A stretch of DNA of 24,913 nt from an uncultured Selenomonas sp. (lineage in GTDB: Bacteria > Bacillota > Negativicutes > Selenomonadales > Selenomonadaceae), in assembly GCA_938045435.1 (NCBI GenBank), contig CALIBA010000123.1:1-24913 (forward strand). Reading direction: 5' to 3'. Shown piece by piece: positions 6,827-14,327 of this stretch. The translations under genes and the position numbers were made by a program. The first letter of the stretch is position 1, and the number at the start of each line of letters is the position of its first letter. The notes beneath the pieces are model-generated. The model made no database searches, had not been told where the DNA came from, and worked only from the letters and a program-made list of their open reading frames with translations.

Positions 6827-8170
6827 ATGGAATCGCTGATCCCGATTCTAAAGGACATCGACTCATTTCTTTGGGGGGTGCCGCTGATTACTCTGCTCGT
6901 TGGGACGGGCATTCTCCTCACGGTGCGGCTTTCTCTGATCCAGGTGCTGCATCTGCCGCGTGCGCTTTCTCTGATCCTGCATGCAAAGAATAGGGGTGCG
7001 GGGGATATTTCGAGTTTTAAGGCACTCTGCGTGGCGCTTGCCGCAACGATTGGCACGGGCAATATTGTCGGTGTGGCGACGGCAGTCAAGGTCGGTGGGC
7101 CGGGCGCGATTTTTTGGATGTGGATGGCGGCGTTTTTTGGGATGGCGACGAAGTACGCAGAGGGGCTGCTTGCGGTGAAGTACCGCACGACGGATGCGCA
7201 CGGTGAGATTGCAGGCGGCCCGATGTACTATATCCGGCGCGGCATGGGGGAGCGATACCGTCCGCTCGCGGGCTTTTTTGCGGCAGCGACGGTGCTGGTC
7301 GCATTCTTTGGCATTGGAACGTTTCCTCAGGTGAATGCGATTGTGGATTCTGTGGAACTCTCATTCGGTATTCCACGCATTGGGACAGATCTCCTGCTGA
7401 CGCTGCTCATCGCAGCGATTACGATTGGGGGCCTGCGCAGCATCGCAGAGGTCGCCTCGCGCATCATTCCGTTTATGGCGGTGCTTTATGTGGTTATTTC
7501 TGCGGGCGTGATTTTCGTGCATGCAGGGGAGGTTCCGGCGGCGCTTTCCCTCATCTTGGACAGTGCGTTTACGGGAGCGGCGGCTGCGGGCGGCTTTACA
7601 GGAGCGACGGTGATGATGGCGATGCAAAACGGTATTGCGCGCGGGGTCTTTTCCAATGAATCGGGACTTGGCTCTGCGCCGATTGCGGCAGCGGCGGCAA
7701 AGACGAAGGAGCCGGCGGAGCAGGGGCTGATCTCCATGACGGGGACGTTCATTGATACCATTATCATCTGCTCGATGACGGGGTTGGTGCTGGTGCTCAC
7801 GGGGGCATGGCAGGGAGAAGCGGCAGGGGCTGCCATGACGGGCGCGGCGTTTACAGGGGTGTACGGCTCTGTGGGCGGGGTGCTGCTGACGGTATCGCTC
7901 GCGCTCTTTGCCTTTACGACGATCCTCGGGTGGAACTACTACGGCGAACGCGCTGTGATCTATCTTGCGGGTACGCGCGGCGTTCTGCCGTACCGTATTG
8001 TCTTTATCCTGCTGATTGCGTGCGGTGCGTTTTTGAAACTGGAGGCGATTTGGATTCTTGCAGATATTGTCAACGGGCTGATGGCGATTCCAAACCTCAT
8101 CGCACTGCTGGCGCTCACGAGTGTCGTTGTGGCAGAGACAAAGGACTATCTCCAAAAGGTGCGTGCGTGA
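6827..8170 (+). CDS. agcS: Sodium:alanine symporter (AGCS family)
   Basis: This cytoplasmic-membrane symporter couples Na+ entry to uptake of alanine or glycine. At 447 residues with about eleven hydrophobic segments it has full family length. Signatures are GTGNIVGVATAVKVGGPGA (77-95), which is the AGCS substrate/cation motif, FGMATKYAEGLLAVKYR (104-120), NESGLGSAPIAAAAAKTKEP (about 277-296) and LGWNYYGERAVIYL near the C terminus. The start is fixed by AGGAGGT. It has its own promoter and lies between two hairpins (6681-6722 and 8204-8250), so it is probably monocistronic. It converges on amrS. Substrate choice between alanine, glycine and other small amino acids cannot be read from the sequence. 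Confidence 0.96.
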   Translation: MESLIPILKDIDSFLWGVPLITLLVGTGILLTVRLSLIQVLHLPRALSLILHAKNRGAGDISSFKALCVALAATIGTGNIVGVATAVKVGGPGAIFWMWMAAFFGMATKYAEGLLAVKYRTTDAHGEIAGGPMYYIRRGMGERYRPLAGFFAAATVLVAFFGIGTFPQVNAIVDSVELSFGIPRIGTDLLLTLLIAAITIGGLRSIAEVASRIIPFMAVLYVVISAGVIFVHAGEVPAALSLILDSAFTGAAAAGGFTGATVMMAMQNGIARGVFSNESGLGSAPIAAAAAKTKEPAEQGLISMTGTFIDTIIICSMTGLVLVLTGAWQGEAAGAAMTGAAFTGVYGSVGGVLLTVSLALFAFTTILGWNYYGERAVIYLAGTRGVLPYRIVFILLIACGAFLKLEAIWILADIVNGLMAIPNLIALLALTSVVVAETKDYLQKVRA

Positions 8171-8203
8171 GCATTCTGCATGTGAGGTTTTTAAGATTGC
8201 TGT

Positions 8204-8250
8204 CAAATCGCCCCCCTTTATGCACTCACTGCATAGAGGGGGGCGATTTG
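8204..8250. terminator. Long hairpin between convergent genes
   Basis: A 21-bp stem with one G-T pair: CAAATCGCCCCCCTTTATGCA (8204-8224) faces its near-perfect complement (8230-8250) around a 5-base loop, CTCAC. It lies between the stops of agcS (+) and amrS (-) and may stop transcription from both sides. T runs are weak on either side, so it may instead be a copy of a palindromic repeat. Confidence 0.6.
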
Positions 8251-8284
8251 TGTTCAAATGTTTTCAGCGTTTGGTCCATGTGAC

Positions 8285-9199
8285 TTAGCAATTCCCGCGA
8301 TGGACGTATTTGAGATGCCTGCGAGCGATGGCGGTGAGACGGTCGATACTTGCAACGGGGGTCGGCGGCGCCGTTTCGTTGTGGCATGGGAAATAGCGGC
8401 TGATGTGGAGCGGGATGTCGGGGGAGAGGGAGGCGAGCCAACGCGCCTCGGCATCCATGTCTGCGGCACTGTCGTTTTGTCCTGGAATGATGAGGGTCGT
8501 CACTTCGACGTGGACGCCGCACGATACGGCATGTGCGATGGTCTTTTTGACGGTCTTCAAATCCCCGCCGAGGCGGCGGTAGAAAGCTTCCTGCCAGCCC
8601 TTGAGGTCGATGTTCATGGCGTCGATATGTGGTAGGAGACGCGCACGTGGCTCTTGGCAGATTGTGCCGTTTGTGACGAGGACGACCTTTAGCCCCGCCG
8701 CGTGCATAAGGGGCGCCGTATCGAGGATGTAGTCAATGCTGAGCAGAGGCTCGTTGTAGGTAAAGGCGATGCCGATGTTGCCGGGCGGGCGGCAGGAAAG
8801 TTCCTTTGCGAGCGCGGCAAGGCGCGTGGGCGCAATATCCTCTGTCCTCGTGCATGCGTCTGCCATGGCGATGGAGGCGTTTTGGCAAAAGGGACAGGCG
8901 AGGTTGCAGCCAAAGCTGCCGACGGAGAGGATGAAGCTGCCCGGGTGAAAGTGAGAGAGCGGCTTTTTTTCGATGGGGTCGAGCGCAATGGCGGTGAAGC
9001 GGCCATAATTTAGAGACTGTATTGCCCCGTCGATATGCGCCCGCGCACGGCAGCGTCCTGTTTCACCGACGCGCAGACGGCAGTGGTGCGGGCAGAGGGT
9101 ACAGGAAATACGCCCGTCTGCACCTCCTGTACGTGGATTTTTGTGCTCCTGTCTGTTACCCGCCGCTTTGATCGTGGGGGCGTCTATGATGCCTTGCAT
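8285..9199 (-). CDS. amrS: AmmeMemoRadiSam system radical SAM enzyme
   Basis: This is a radical S-adenosylmethionine protein of 304 residues. The cluster motif is C-N-L-A-C-P-F-C (Cys98, Cys102, Cys105), preceded by the PLSHFHPGS and LSVGSFG stretch typical of this family and followed by FTYNEPLLS and MNIDLKG. A second cysteine group near the N terminus (Cys33, Cys36, Cys40, Cys50) is also characteristic and may hold a metal. It belongs to the widespread trio of AMMECR1, Memo-like and radical SAM proteins whose substrate, as far as I know, is unsettled. Its start lies four bases after the stop of the LigB-AMMECR1 gene, so the two are cotranscribed and probably act together. The ATG at 9199 has no clear ribosome binding site, which suggests translational coupling. 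Confidence 0.93.
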   Translation of the reverse strand: MQGIIDAPTIKAAGNRQEHKNPRTGGADGRISCTLCPHHCRLRVGETGRCRARAHIDGAIQSLNYGRFTAIALDPIEKKPLSHFHPGSFILSVGSFGCNLACPFCQNASIAMADACTRTEDIAPTRLAALAKELSCRPPGNIGIAFTYNEPLLSIDYILDTAPLMHAAGLKVVLVTNGTICQEPRARLLPHIDAMNIDLKGWQEAFYRRLGGDLKTVKKTIAHAVSCGVHVEVTTLIIPGQNDSAADMDAEARWLASLSPDIPLHISRYFPCHNETAPPTPVASIDRLTAIARRHLKYVHRGNC

Positions 9200-9203
9200 G
9201 GGG

Positions 9204-10586
9204 TCAGTGGTGGCGCTCTACGGTAAAGCGCCAGATGGATATGGGGGCGTCCTCCGGGATGCCGCCTTTGCGGCGTGCGATTTTGATCTGTTCGTCCACG
9301 GTGTCCACACCTGCGAGATCCGGCAGGAGCAGTCCCCGGCGGCCGCGTGACTCGACGATGACGCCGTAGGTTTTTGCATCGAGTTGCGCCGGATCGTTGA
9401 TGAGTTCTGGCTCGCTCAGGACATCGACGCTGTATATGATGTCATCCAGTTCGCGCTCTGTGACGGGGGAAAAGCGCGGGTCGTGGAGGGCGGCGGAGAG
9501 GGCATTTTTGCGGATTTCTGCCGCGATGTTCTTTGCTGTTGGCTCAAAGGTGCCGATGCAGCCGCGCAGTTCGTCGTTTACCTTGAGCGAAACAAAGACG
9601 CCCGCACGCCCCTCCATCTCGGGCGGCAGATCCTCGGGAAGCGGCATACGCTCTCCTGTTCGGATAAATTGCTCGATGCTCTTTCGTGCCAGATATACAT
9701 AGGCGTCCTCGCTGGCGCGGATGGCGTCGATGGCGCGTTTGCGGGCGGCTTCATAGCGCTCTACCAGTTTGCGCTTTGGGTCTTCCCGCATGACCTTAAA
9801 GGAAACCAGCCCATAGCCAACCCCGAATGTACCTTGATAGGAGAGTTTTTTGCTTTTTACCGCCTGCCCGTCAAGCGCCCCCGCCATGATCCAGAAGGAG
9901 CGCAGACCGCACTCGCTGGCGGCTTTAGAGAGGGCGGGATCCATTTGCAGGAGTTTTACAAAGTCGCCCTCCTCAAGATATTTCATGCAGGCTTTGTCAA
10001 AGCGCGGCCCTTCGGGGGCAAAGCCATAGGGGCCGTCGGGTGTGAGCTTGTGTGAGAGGTCGCCGCTGGCGATGTAGACCGCCTTGCGCCCGAGTTTTTC
10101 CGCAACGCGTGCGATGCACATGCCGAACTGGTAGTGTGCGAGCGGTGTCAGCCCCGACAGGCCAACGCGCACCAGGCGAAAGCGCTCTGTGTATGCCTGT
10201 AAAAAGCGCAGCGGCACCATGACACCGTGATCGAGTGCGGCGCCGCGCCCGCCATGAGGGCCTGCGGCAATCCCCGCTGCCAGTGCCTCCCGTTCGAGCG
10301 CCTTGGTGAACTCGGCATCATATGCTGCACTGACAATCACATCGGGTGCGCCGAACTGCGCAAAGTCCCCCACTGCCGCATCTCCGGGGGCGATGTGGAA
10401 GTAGTCTGCATACATTACGGTATGGGGACTGGAGATGATGACGGTATCGGGCTGCAGATCTGCCGCCGCGGACATCGCACGCTCATAGGCATTTACCGTG
10501 AGCTGGATTTTTTGCTCCTCTCCCTTGCCGATCTCCGGCAGGATGAGCGGGGGGTGCGGCACGACAAACGCTGCTAAAATGGACAT
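9204..10586 (-). CDS. amrA: AmmeMemoRadiSam fusion: LigB/Memo-like domain plus AMMECR1 domain
   Basis: Two domains are joined in one 460-residue cytoplasmic protein. Residues 1 to about 265 resemble class III extradiol dioxygenases (LigB) and Memo, with candidate metal-site histidines His11 (PHPPLILP), His55 (SPHTVMY), His120 (ALDHGVMVPL) and His179 (SGDLSH). Residues about 285-460 are an AMMECR1 domain with the hallmark LRGCIG (340-345) and HDPRFSPV (368-375). In many genomes these are separate genes (AmmeMemoRadiSam proteins B and A). The radical SAM partner follows immediately. ATG 10586 is chosen over the longer frame from 10640 because GAGGAGGG sits six bases before it. Biochemical activity is unproven; a dioxygenase reaction should not be assumed from the fold. 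Confidence 0.93.
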   Translation of the reverse strand: MSILAAFVVPHPPLILPEIGKGEEQKIQLTVNAYERAMSAAADLQPDTVIISSPHTVMYADYFHIAPGDAAVGDFAQFGAPDVIVSAAYDAEFTKALEREALAAGIAAGPHGGRGAALDHGVMVPLRFLQAYTERFRLVRVGLSGLTPLAHYQFGMCIARVAEKLGRKAVYIASGDLSHKLTPDGPYGFAPEGPRFDKACMKYLEEGDFVKLLQMDPALSKAASECGLRSFWIMAGALDGQAVKSKKLSYQGTFGVGYGLVSFKVMREDPKRKLVERYEAARKRAIDAIRASEDAYVYLARKSIEQFIRTGERMPLPEDLPPEMEGRAGVFVSLKVNDELRGCIGTFEPTAKNIAAEIRKNALSAALHDPRFSPVTERELDDIIYSVDVLSEPELINDPAQLDAKTYGVIVESRGRRGLLLPDLAGVDTVDEQIKIARRKGGIPEDAPISIWRFTVERHH

Positions 10587-10722
10587 AGGAATCCCTCCTC
10601 GTGCAAAGTGTTTTGTATATCTATTCGCTGTGCAGCACAAAAGCCCTTTCTTTGGGGTGTATTTTTGGTTCTTTCACAAAAGTAATGGTGTGACCACCAC
10701 GGATTCTCCGCTTGTCCGGATC

Positions 10723-10737
10723 TTGGCGCACCGCCAA
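10723..10737. promoter_or_regulatory. Inverted repeat abutting the yybS promoter
   Basis: TTGGCG-CAC-CGCCAA is a perfect 6-bp inverted repeat ending three bases before the -35 box. With one bulged base, the pairing can extend by GAT/ATC on the outside. It could be an operator or a hairpin in the divergent amr leader. I do not recognise a regulator for it. Confidence 0.35.
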
Positions 10738-10740
10738 ATC

Positions 10741-10769
10741 GTGACAGATAGGTTAAAATCTGCTATAAT
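10741..10769 (+). promoter_or_regulatory. Promoter of the yybS-gdpP-rplI-lonC operon
   Basis: GTGACA (10741-10746), a 17-base spacer, then a perfect TATAAT (10764-10769). The transcript would start near 10776 and passes a small GCGGC/GCCGC hairpin before AAAGGA and the ATG at 10827. Confidence 0.75.
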
Positions 10770-10826
10770 GAAACAACATATGCGCTCGATAGAGTTGTGC
10801 GGCGGATGCCGCCGAAAGGATACAGA

Positions 10827-11789
10827 ATGAATGAGCAAGGTGCAAGACCTGCGGCGACAGCCGGGGTTATGACGGCGGCGGCTGTCATCTATGCGCTCGC
10901 GGTGAGCTATCTGCCGATGCTGACGATGGCACTCGGGATGCTGTGGCCGGTCTTTATCGCACTGATTTGCGTGCGCGTGGGGGGGCGTTGGGGCGTTCTC
11001 GCTGCGGTGGCCTCACTTCTTCTCATGATGCTCTTTTCCCCGGCAATGACGGGGGCGCTCTTTGTGATTTCGTTCGCACCGACGGGGATTTTGCTCGGCA
11101 TGATGCTGCGGCGTGGGCGGGGGGCGGTGCATGCGCTCCTTGGCGGGGCGGCGGCCTCGCTGCTCGGCAAACTCGCTGCGGCAGCGCTGGTCTTTTTCCT
11201 CTTTGGGATGAATCCGATGGGGATGGATCTTCAGATGGCGGAGCAGGCCATGGATGAGACACTCGCGCTCTATCAGTCCCTTGGCATGAGTGAGGAACAG
11301 ATCAGTGAAACACGCACGGCTGCAAAGGGCGTGCTCAGTGCCTTCGTTTTGCTGCTGCCGTCCTTTTTTATCGTGAGCGCCCTCATCGAGGCGTTTCTTT
11401 CGCTGATGGTGCTGCGCATTGTGCTGCGGCGGCTCGGTATGCCGTTCCCGTCCTTTCCGCCGTTTACTGCGTGGCGGCTGCCAATGGCGTTTGCCTATCT
11501 GTTCGCCTTTTCGCTCATCGGTCTTTACTGGGGGGCAACGCGCGATTTTACGCTGCTGTATCAGGCGGCGCTCAACGGGTATTTGATTGCATTTTTCGCG
11601 GGGCTGATGCAGGGGCTTTCGTTCCTGCAGTTCCTGATGAAGCGCTTTCGCGTGGCGCCGCTCCTGCGCGTGATGCTCTACGTGTTTATTGCGCTGAGTA
11701 CGTTTCTCGCGCAGGTGGTTTCGTGGACGGGGCTTTTCGATATTGTCTTTGACTATCGAAAGAAGATATTGGAAAAGAAGAATTCTTAA
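10827..11789 (+). CDS. DUF2232 (YybS-like) membrane protein
   Basis: This is a polytopic membrane protein of 320 residues with about eight hydrophobic segments and a charged stretch (about 130-165, rich in Met, Glu and Gln) between helices. Size, hydropathy and position match YybS of Bacillus (DUF2232), whose gene also precedes gdpP (yybT) and rplI. Its function is not established; an ECF-type substrate-binding or transport fold has been suggested for the family. ATG 10827 is favoured over the in-frame GTG 10797 because AAAGGA (10815-10820) lies six bases before it. The gene follows a good promoter and precedes gdpP by 62 bases with no terminator, so it is the first gene of the operon. Confidence 0.87.
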   Translation: MNEQGARPAATAGVMTAAAVIYALAVSYLPMLTMALGMLWPVFIALICVRVGGRWGVLAAVASLLLMMLFSPAMTGALFVISFAPTGILLGMMLRRGRGAVHALLGGAAASLLGKLAAAALVFFLFGMNPMGMDLQMAEQAMDETLALYQSLGMSEEQISETRTAAKGVLSAFVLLLPSFFIVSALIEAFLSLMVLRIVLRRLGMPFPSFPPFTAWRLPMAFAYLFAFSLIGLYWGATRDFTLLYQAALNGYLIAFFAGLMQGLSFLQFLMKRFRVAPLLRVMLYVFIALSTFLAQVVSWTGLFDIVFDYRKKILEKKNS

Positions 11790-11851
11790 GGGAAGCACTG
11801 ATAAAAAACTTTGTAAAACGTTTGCCGTCGTGGGCGTAAGGGGGGAATGTT

Positions 11852-13864
11852 ATGCCGCGGAATTTATCCGCGTGGATGGATCTGACGGTTCATCTCATCG
11901 TTATACTTGCACTTGCACTTGTGACACTGGGTTATAATATCTATGTGGGGGCAGCGGCACTCGTCCTATGGGTGCTGCTTGCTCTGTTCGCATGGGAGCG
12001 CTGCCGTGATCGGGAGCGCCGTTTTGACAGATACTGTATGGGCATCATCCACAATGTCAACGATGTGATGACGTATGCTGTGGACCAGCTCCCGCAGGCG
12101 ATTCTCGTGGTGAGCCGAGATGGGCATCTGGAATGGTGTAACCGCCAGCTCGGACTGTACCTCGGCACGGCGCCGCCGGAGCAGGGGACCGCGGTTGCTG
12201 ATTTCTGGGAGGAGCTGCTCATAGAGTCCGTCTGGGCCACGGAGGGCGAGTACCATTTTACCCATGGGGGACGTTCGTATCGTGTCTATCACCGTCCCGT
12301 ACCGACGCCGCCGCAGGTGGAGCCGCTCATGGCCTTTTATGTGGAGGATGAGTCGGCGTTTGCGGATCTGCGCCGCCGCTTTCACGAAAGCCGGACGGCA
12401 CTCCTTTACATCCAGCTTGACAACTACGATGAAATCATGCAGGGACAGAGCGAGGCGGAACGCTCACAGCTGCTGCTCGCGGTGCGCGAGCGCCTCGATG
12501 CGTGGATGAACGGACTGGGTGGCTTTATGCGCAGCATCTCGGACGGTGAGTTCGTGGCACTGCTGGACCGCACTGCACTGGATCATGCGATTGCAGAAAA
12601 ATTTGACATCCTTGACCAGGTGAGGAAGATCGTCAATACAAAGGGGATGCCCGTGACGCTCTCCATCGGTCTTTCCATTGCAGCAGAGCAGACGCTGAAA
12701 GAACTTGGCGAGGAGGCAGAGGAAAAGCTCGACCTTGCGCTTGGGCGCGGCGGCGACCAGGTGGCGCTCGATATAAGTGGCAAGACACAGTTCTTCGGCG
12801 GTAAGGCAAAGGCGGTCGAAAAGCATACGCGTGTGAAGGCGCGCGTGGTGGCCCATGCCCTGCGCGACCTCATGGAGGGCGCAGATACAGTGTATGTCAT
12901 GGGGCACCACAACGAGGACTATGACTGCTTCGGTGCGGCGCTTGGTGTTGCCTGCATGGCGCGTGCGCTCGGGAAATCCGTGCATATCGTGCTCAGCGAT
13001 ATGAATGAGGGCATCGACCGCTTTGAAGATGTGCTCAGCAAGGAGGAGCTTTATGAGGGCCTCTTTGTCCGGGCGGGCGATGTCTCAGGTGTCTCCTCAC
13101 TCTCCGCGCTCCTCGTGGTGGTGGATGCACATATCCCGCATATCCTCGCGGAGCCGTCGCTTCTCGATGATGTGCCGAAGGTCGTCGTCATCGACCATCA
13201 CCGCCGCAGTGAGCAGTTCGTCAAGAATCCTCTGATCGTCTACATTGAAACCTCCTCCAGCTCGGCGAGTGAGCTGGTGACGGAGCTGCTCATGTACTTC
13301 AGCGACAATGTGCGTCTCACGAAGTATGATGCGACGGCGCTTTATGCGGGGATTGTTGTCGATACGAAGAATTTCAACGTGGGCGCGGGCGTGCGTACGT
13401 TCGATGCAGCCGCCTATCTGCGCCGTGCGGGCGCCGATCCCGTCCTCGTGCGCAGCCTCTTTCAAAGCGACTATGAGACGACCGTGGCGCTTGCACGGGC
13501 GAAGGCGGCGGCGGAGTTTTTCCCCGGCGGGCTCATCGTCGGCAGCATCCCGGAGTACTTGCCAAACGGGCAGATCATCGCGGCACAGGCCGCCGACGGG
13601 ATGCTGCGCGTGGACGGCGTGCGCATGAGCATCTATGTGTTCCAGATGGCGCACGATACCGTCGGCATCAGCGCCCGCTCGTCGGGTGATATGAATGTAC
13701 AGGTGATTATGGAGGATTTTGGCGGCGGCGGACATGCGAATGTGGCCGGCGCCCAAGTGAAGGATATACCGCTCGCATCTGTGCGGGCGCGTGTGATTGA
13801 ACGGGCAAGAGCCTATATCGAGGAGAGTGACCAGCATGAAAGTCATATTGCAGACGGACATTAA
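11852..13864 (+). CDS. gdpP: Cyclic-di-AMP phosphodiesterase
   Basis: GdpP hydrolyses c-di-AMP to pApA and so tunes osmotic, potassium and cell-wall homeostasis. The 670-residue protein has the full family layout: two membrane helices (about 12-47), a PAS-like domain (about 75-165), a degenerate GGDEF domain (about 175-310, with GRGGDQV at 298-304 in place of an active motif), and DHH/DHHA1 domains. Metal-site residues are present: His352, Asp356 and Asp358 in GHHNEDYDCFGA, Asp425 in VVVDAH, and D448-H449-H450 in VVIDHH. The C-terminal substrate motif is GGGGHANVAGAQ. ATG 11852 has a GGGGG stretch at 11840-11845 upstream. Its last 29 bases overlap rplI, so the two are translationally linked. 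Confidence 0.96.
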   Translation: MPRNLSAWMDLTVHLIVILALALVTLGYNIYVGAAALVLWVLLALFAWERCRDRERRFDRYCMGIIHNVNDVMTYAVDQLPQAILVVSRDGHLEWCNRQLGLYLGTAPPEQGTAVADFWEELLIESVWATEGEYHFTHGGRSYRVYHRPVPTPPQVEPLMAFYVEDESAFADLRRRFHESRTALLYIQLDNYDEIMQGQSEAERSQLLLAVRERLDAWMNGLGGFMRSISDGEFVALLDRTALDHAIAEKFDILDQVRKIVNTKGMPVTLSIGLSIAAEQTLKELGEEAEEKLDLALGRGGDQVALDISGKTQFFGGKAKAVEKHTRVKARVVAHALRDLMEGADTVYVMGHHNEDYDCFGAALGVACMARALGKSVHIVLSDMNEGIDRFEDVLSKEELYEGLFVRAGDVSGVSSLSALLVVVDAHIPHILAEPSLLDDVPKVVVIDHHRRSEQFVKNPLIVYIETSSSSASELVTELLMYFSDNVRLTKYDATALYAGIVVDTKNFNVGAGVRTFDAAAYLRRAGADPVLVRSLFQSDYETTVALARAKAAAEFFPGGLIVGSIPEYLPNGQIIAAQAADGMLRVDGVRMSIYVFQMAHDTVGISARSSGDMNVQVIMEDFGGGGHANVAGAQVKDIPLASVRARVIERARAYIEESDQHESHIADGH

Positions 13865-14279
13865 AAACATTGGGAAAAAGGGCGAGATTGTAGAGGTTGC
13901 GGACGGCTACGGGCGCAACTTCCTCCTGCCGAAAAAGCTTGCACTGCCCGCGAGCAGTGAGAATATGAACGTGGCAAAGGCGCAGGCGGGTGCGAAGGCG
14001 CGTCGGGACGCCATGGCAGAGGATGAGGCACGCCTCATGGCAGCCCAGCTCGAAAAAGTCACGGTGGAGATTCCCGTGCGCATTGGGGAAAACGGGCGCC
14101 TCTTTGGCGCGGTCACGGGCAAAGATGTCGCCGAGGCACTCAAAAAGAAGAACATCGACATTGATCGGCGCAAGATCTCGATACAGGGTGAGGTGACGGG
14201 TGAGGGCCTCTATGAGGCTGTTGTGAAGGTGCACCCGCAGATCACGACGACGATTCAGATTCACGTGCGCAAAGAGTAG
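13836..14279 (+). CDS. rplI: 50S ribosomal protein L9
   Basis: L9 binds 23S rRNA near the base of the L1 stalk and helps keep the reading frame. The 147-residue sequence has the standard shape: an N-terminal RNA-binding domain with the signature GKKGEIVEVADGYGRNFLLP (13-32), a long connecting helix rich in Ala, Lys and Glu (about 41-75), and a C-terminal domain beginning near residue 80. ATG 13836 is chosen over the upstream in-frame codon at 13797 because it gives the conserved start MKVILQTDIKNIG. Its ribosome binding site (AGGAG at 13821-13825) lies inside gdpP. The order gdpP-rplI-lon-dnaB matches the Bacillus arrangement. Confidence 0.98.
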   Translation: MKVILQTDIKNIGKKGEIVEVADGYGRNFLLPKKLALPASSENMNVAKAQAGAKARRDAMAEDEARLMAAQLEKVTVEIPVRIGENGRLFGAVTGKDVAEALKKKNIDIDRRKISIQGEVTGEGLYEAVVKVHPQITTTIQIHVRKE

Positions 14280-14327
14280 TGCGGCGCTGTCTTTTTGTTT
14301 TGGCGTAGAGGTAAGAGAAAGGAACCT

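Noticed and set aside
7361..8257. 298-codon minus-strand frame opposite the symporter
   Set aside because: It is very Arg/His/Gln-rich, as expected from the complement of a GC-rich membrane protein gene, and has no start signal.
10797..10826. Upstream GTG start for the YybS-like gene
   Set aside because: It adds ten residues that lie over a small hairpin and has no ribosome binding site; ATG 10827 has AAAGGA at good spacing.
11790..11851. Separate promoter or terminator between yybS and gdpP
   Set aside because: The 62 bases show neither a stem with a T run nor a recognisable -35/-10 pair, so one operon is assumed.
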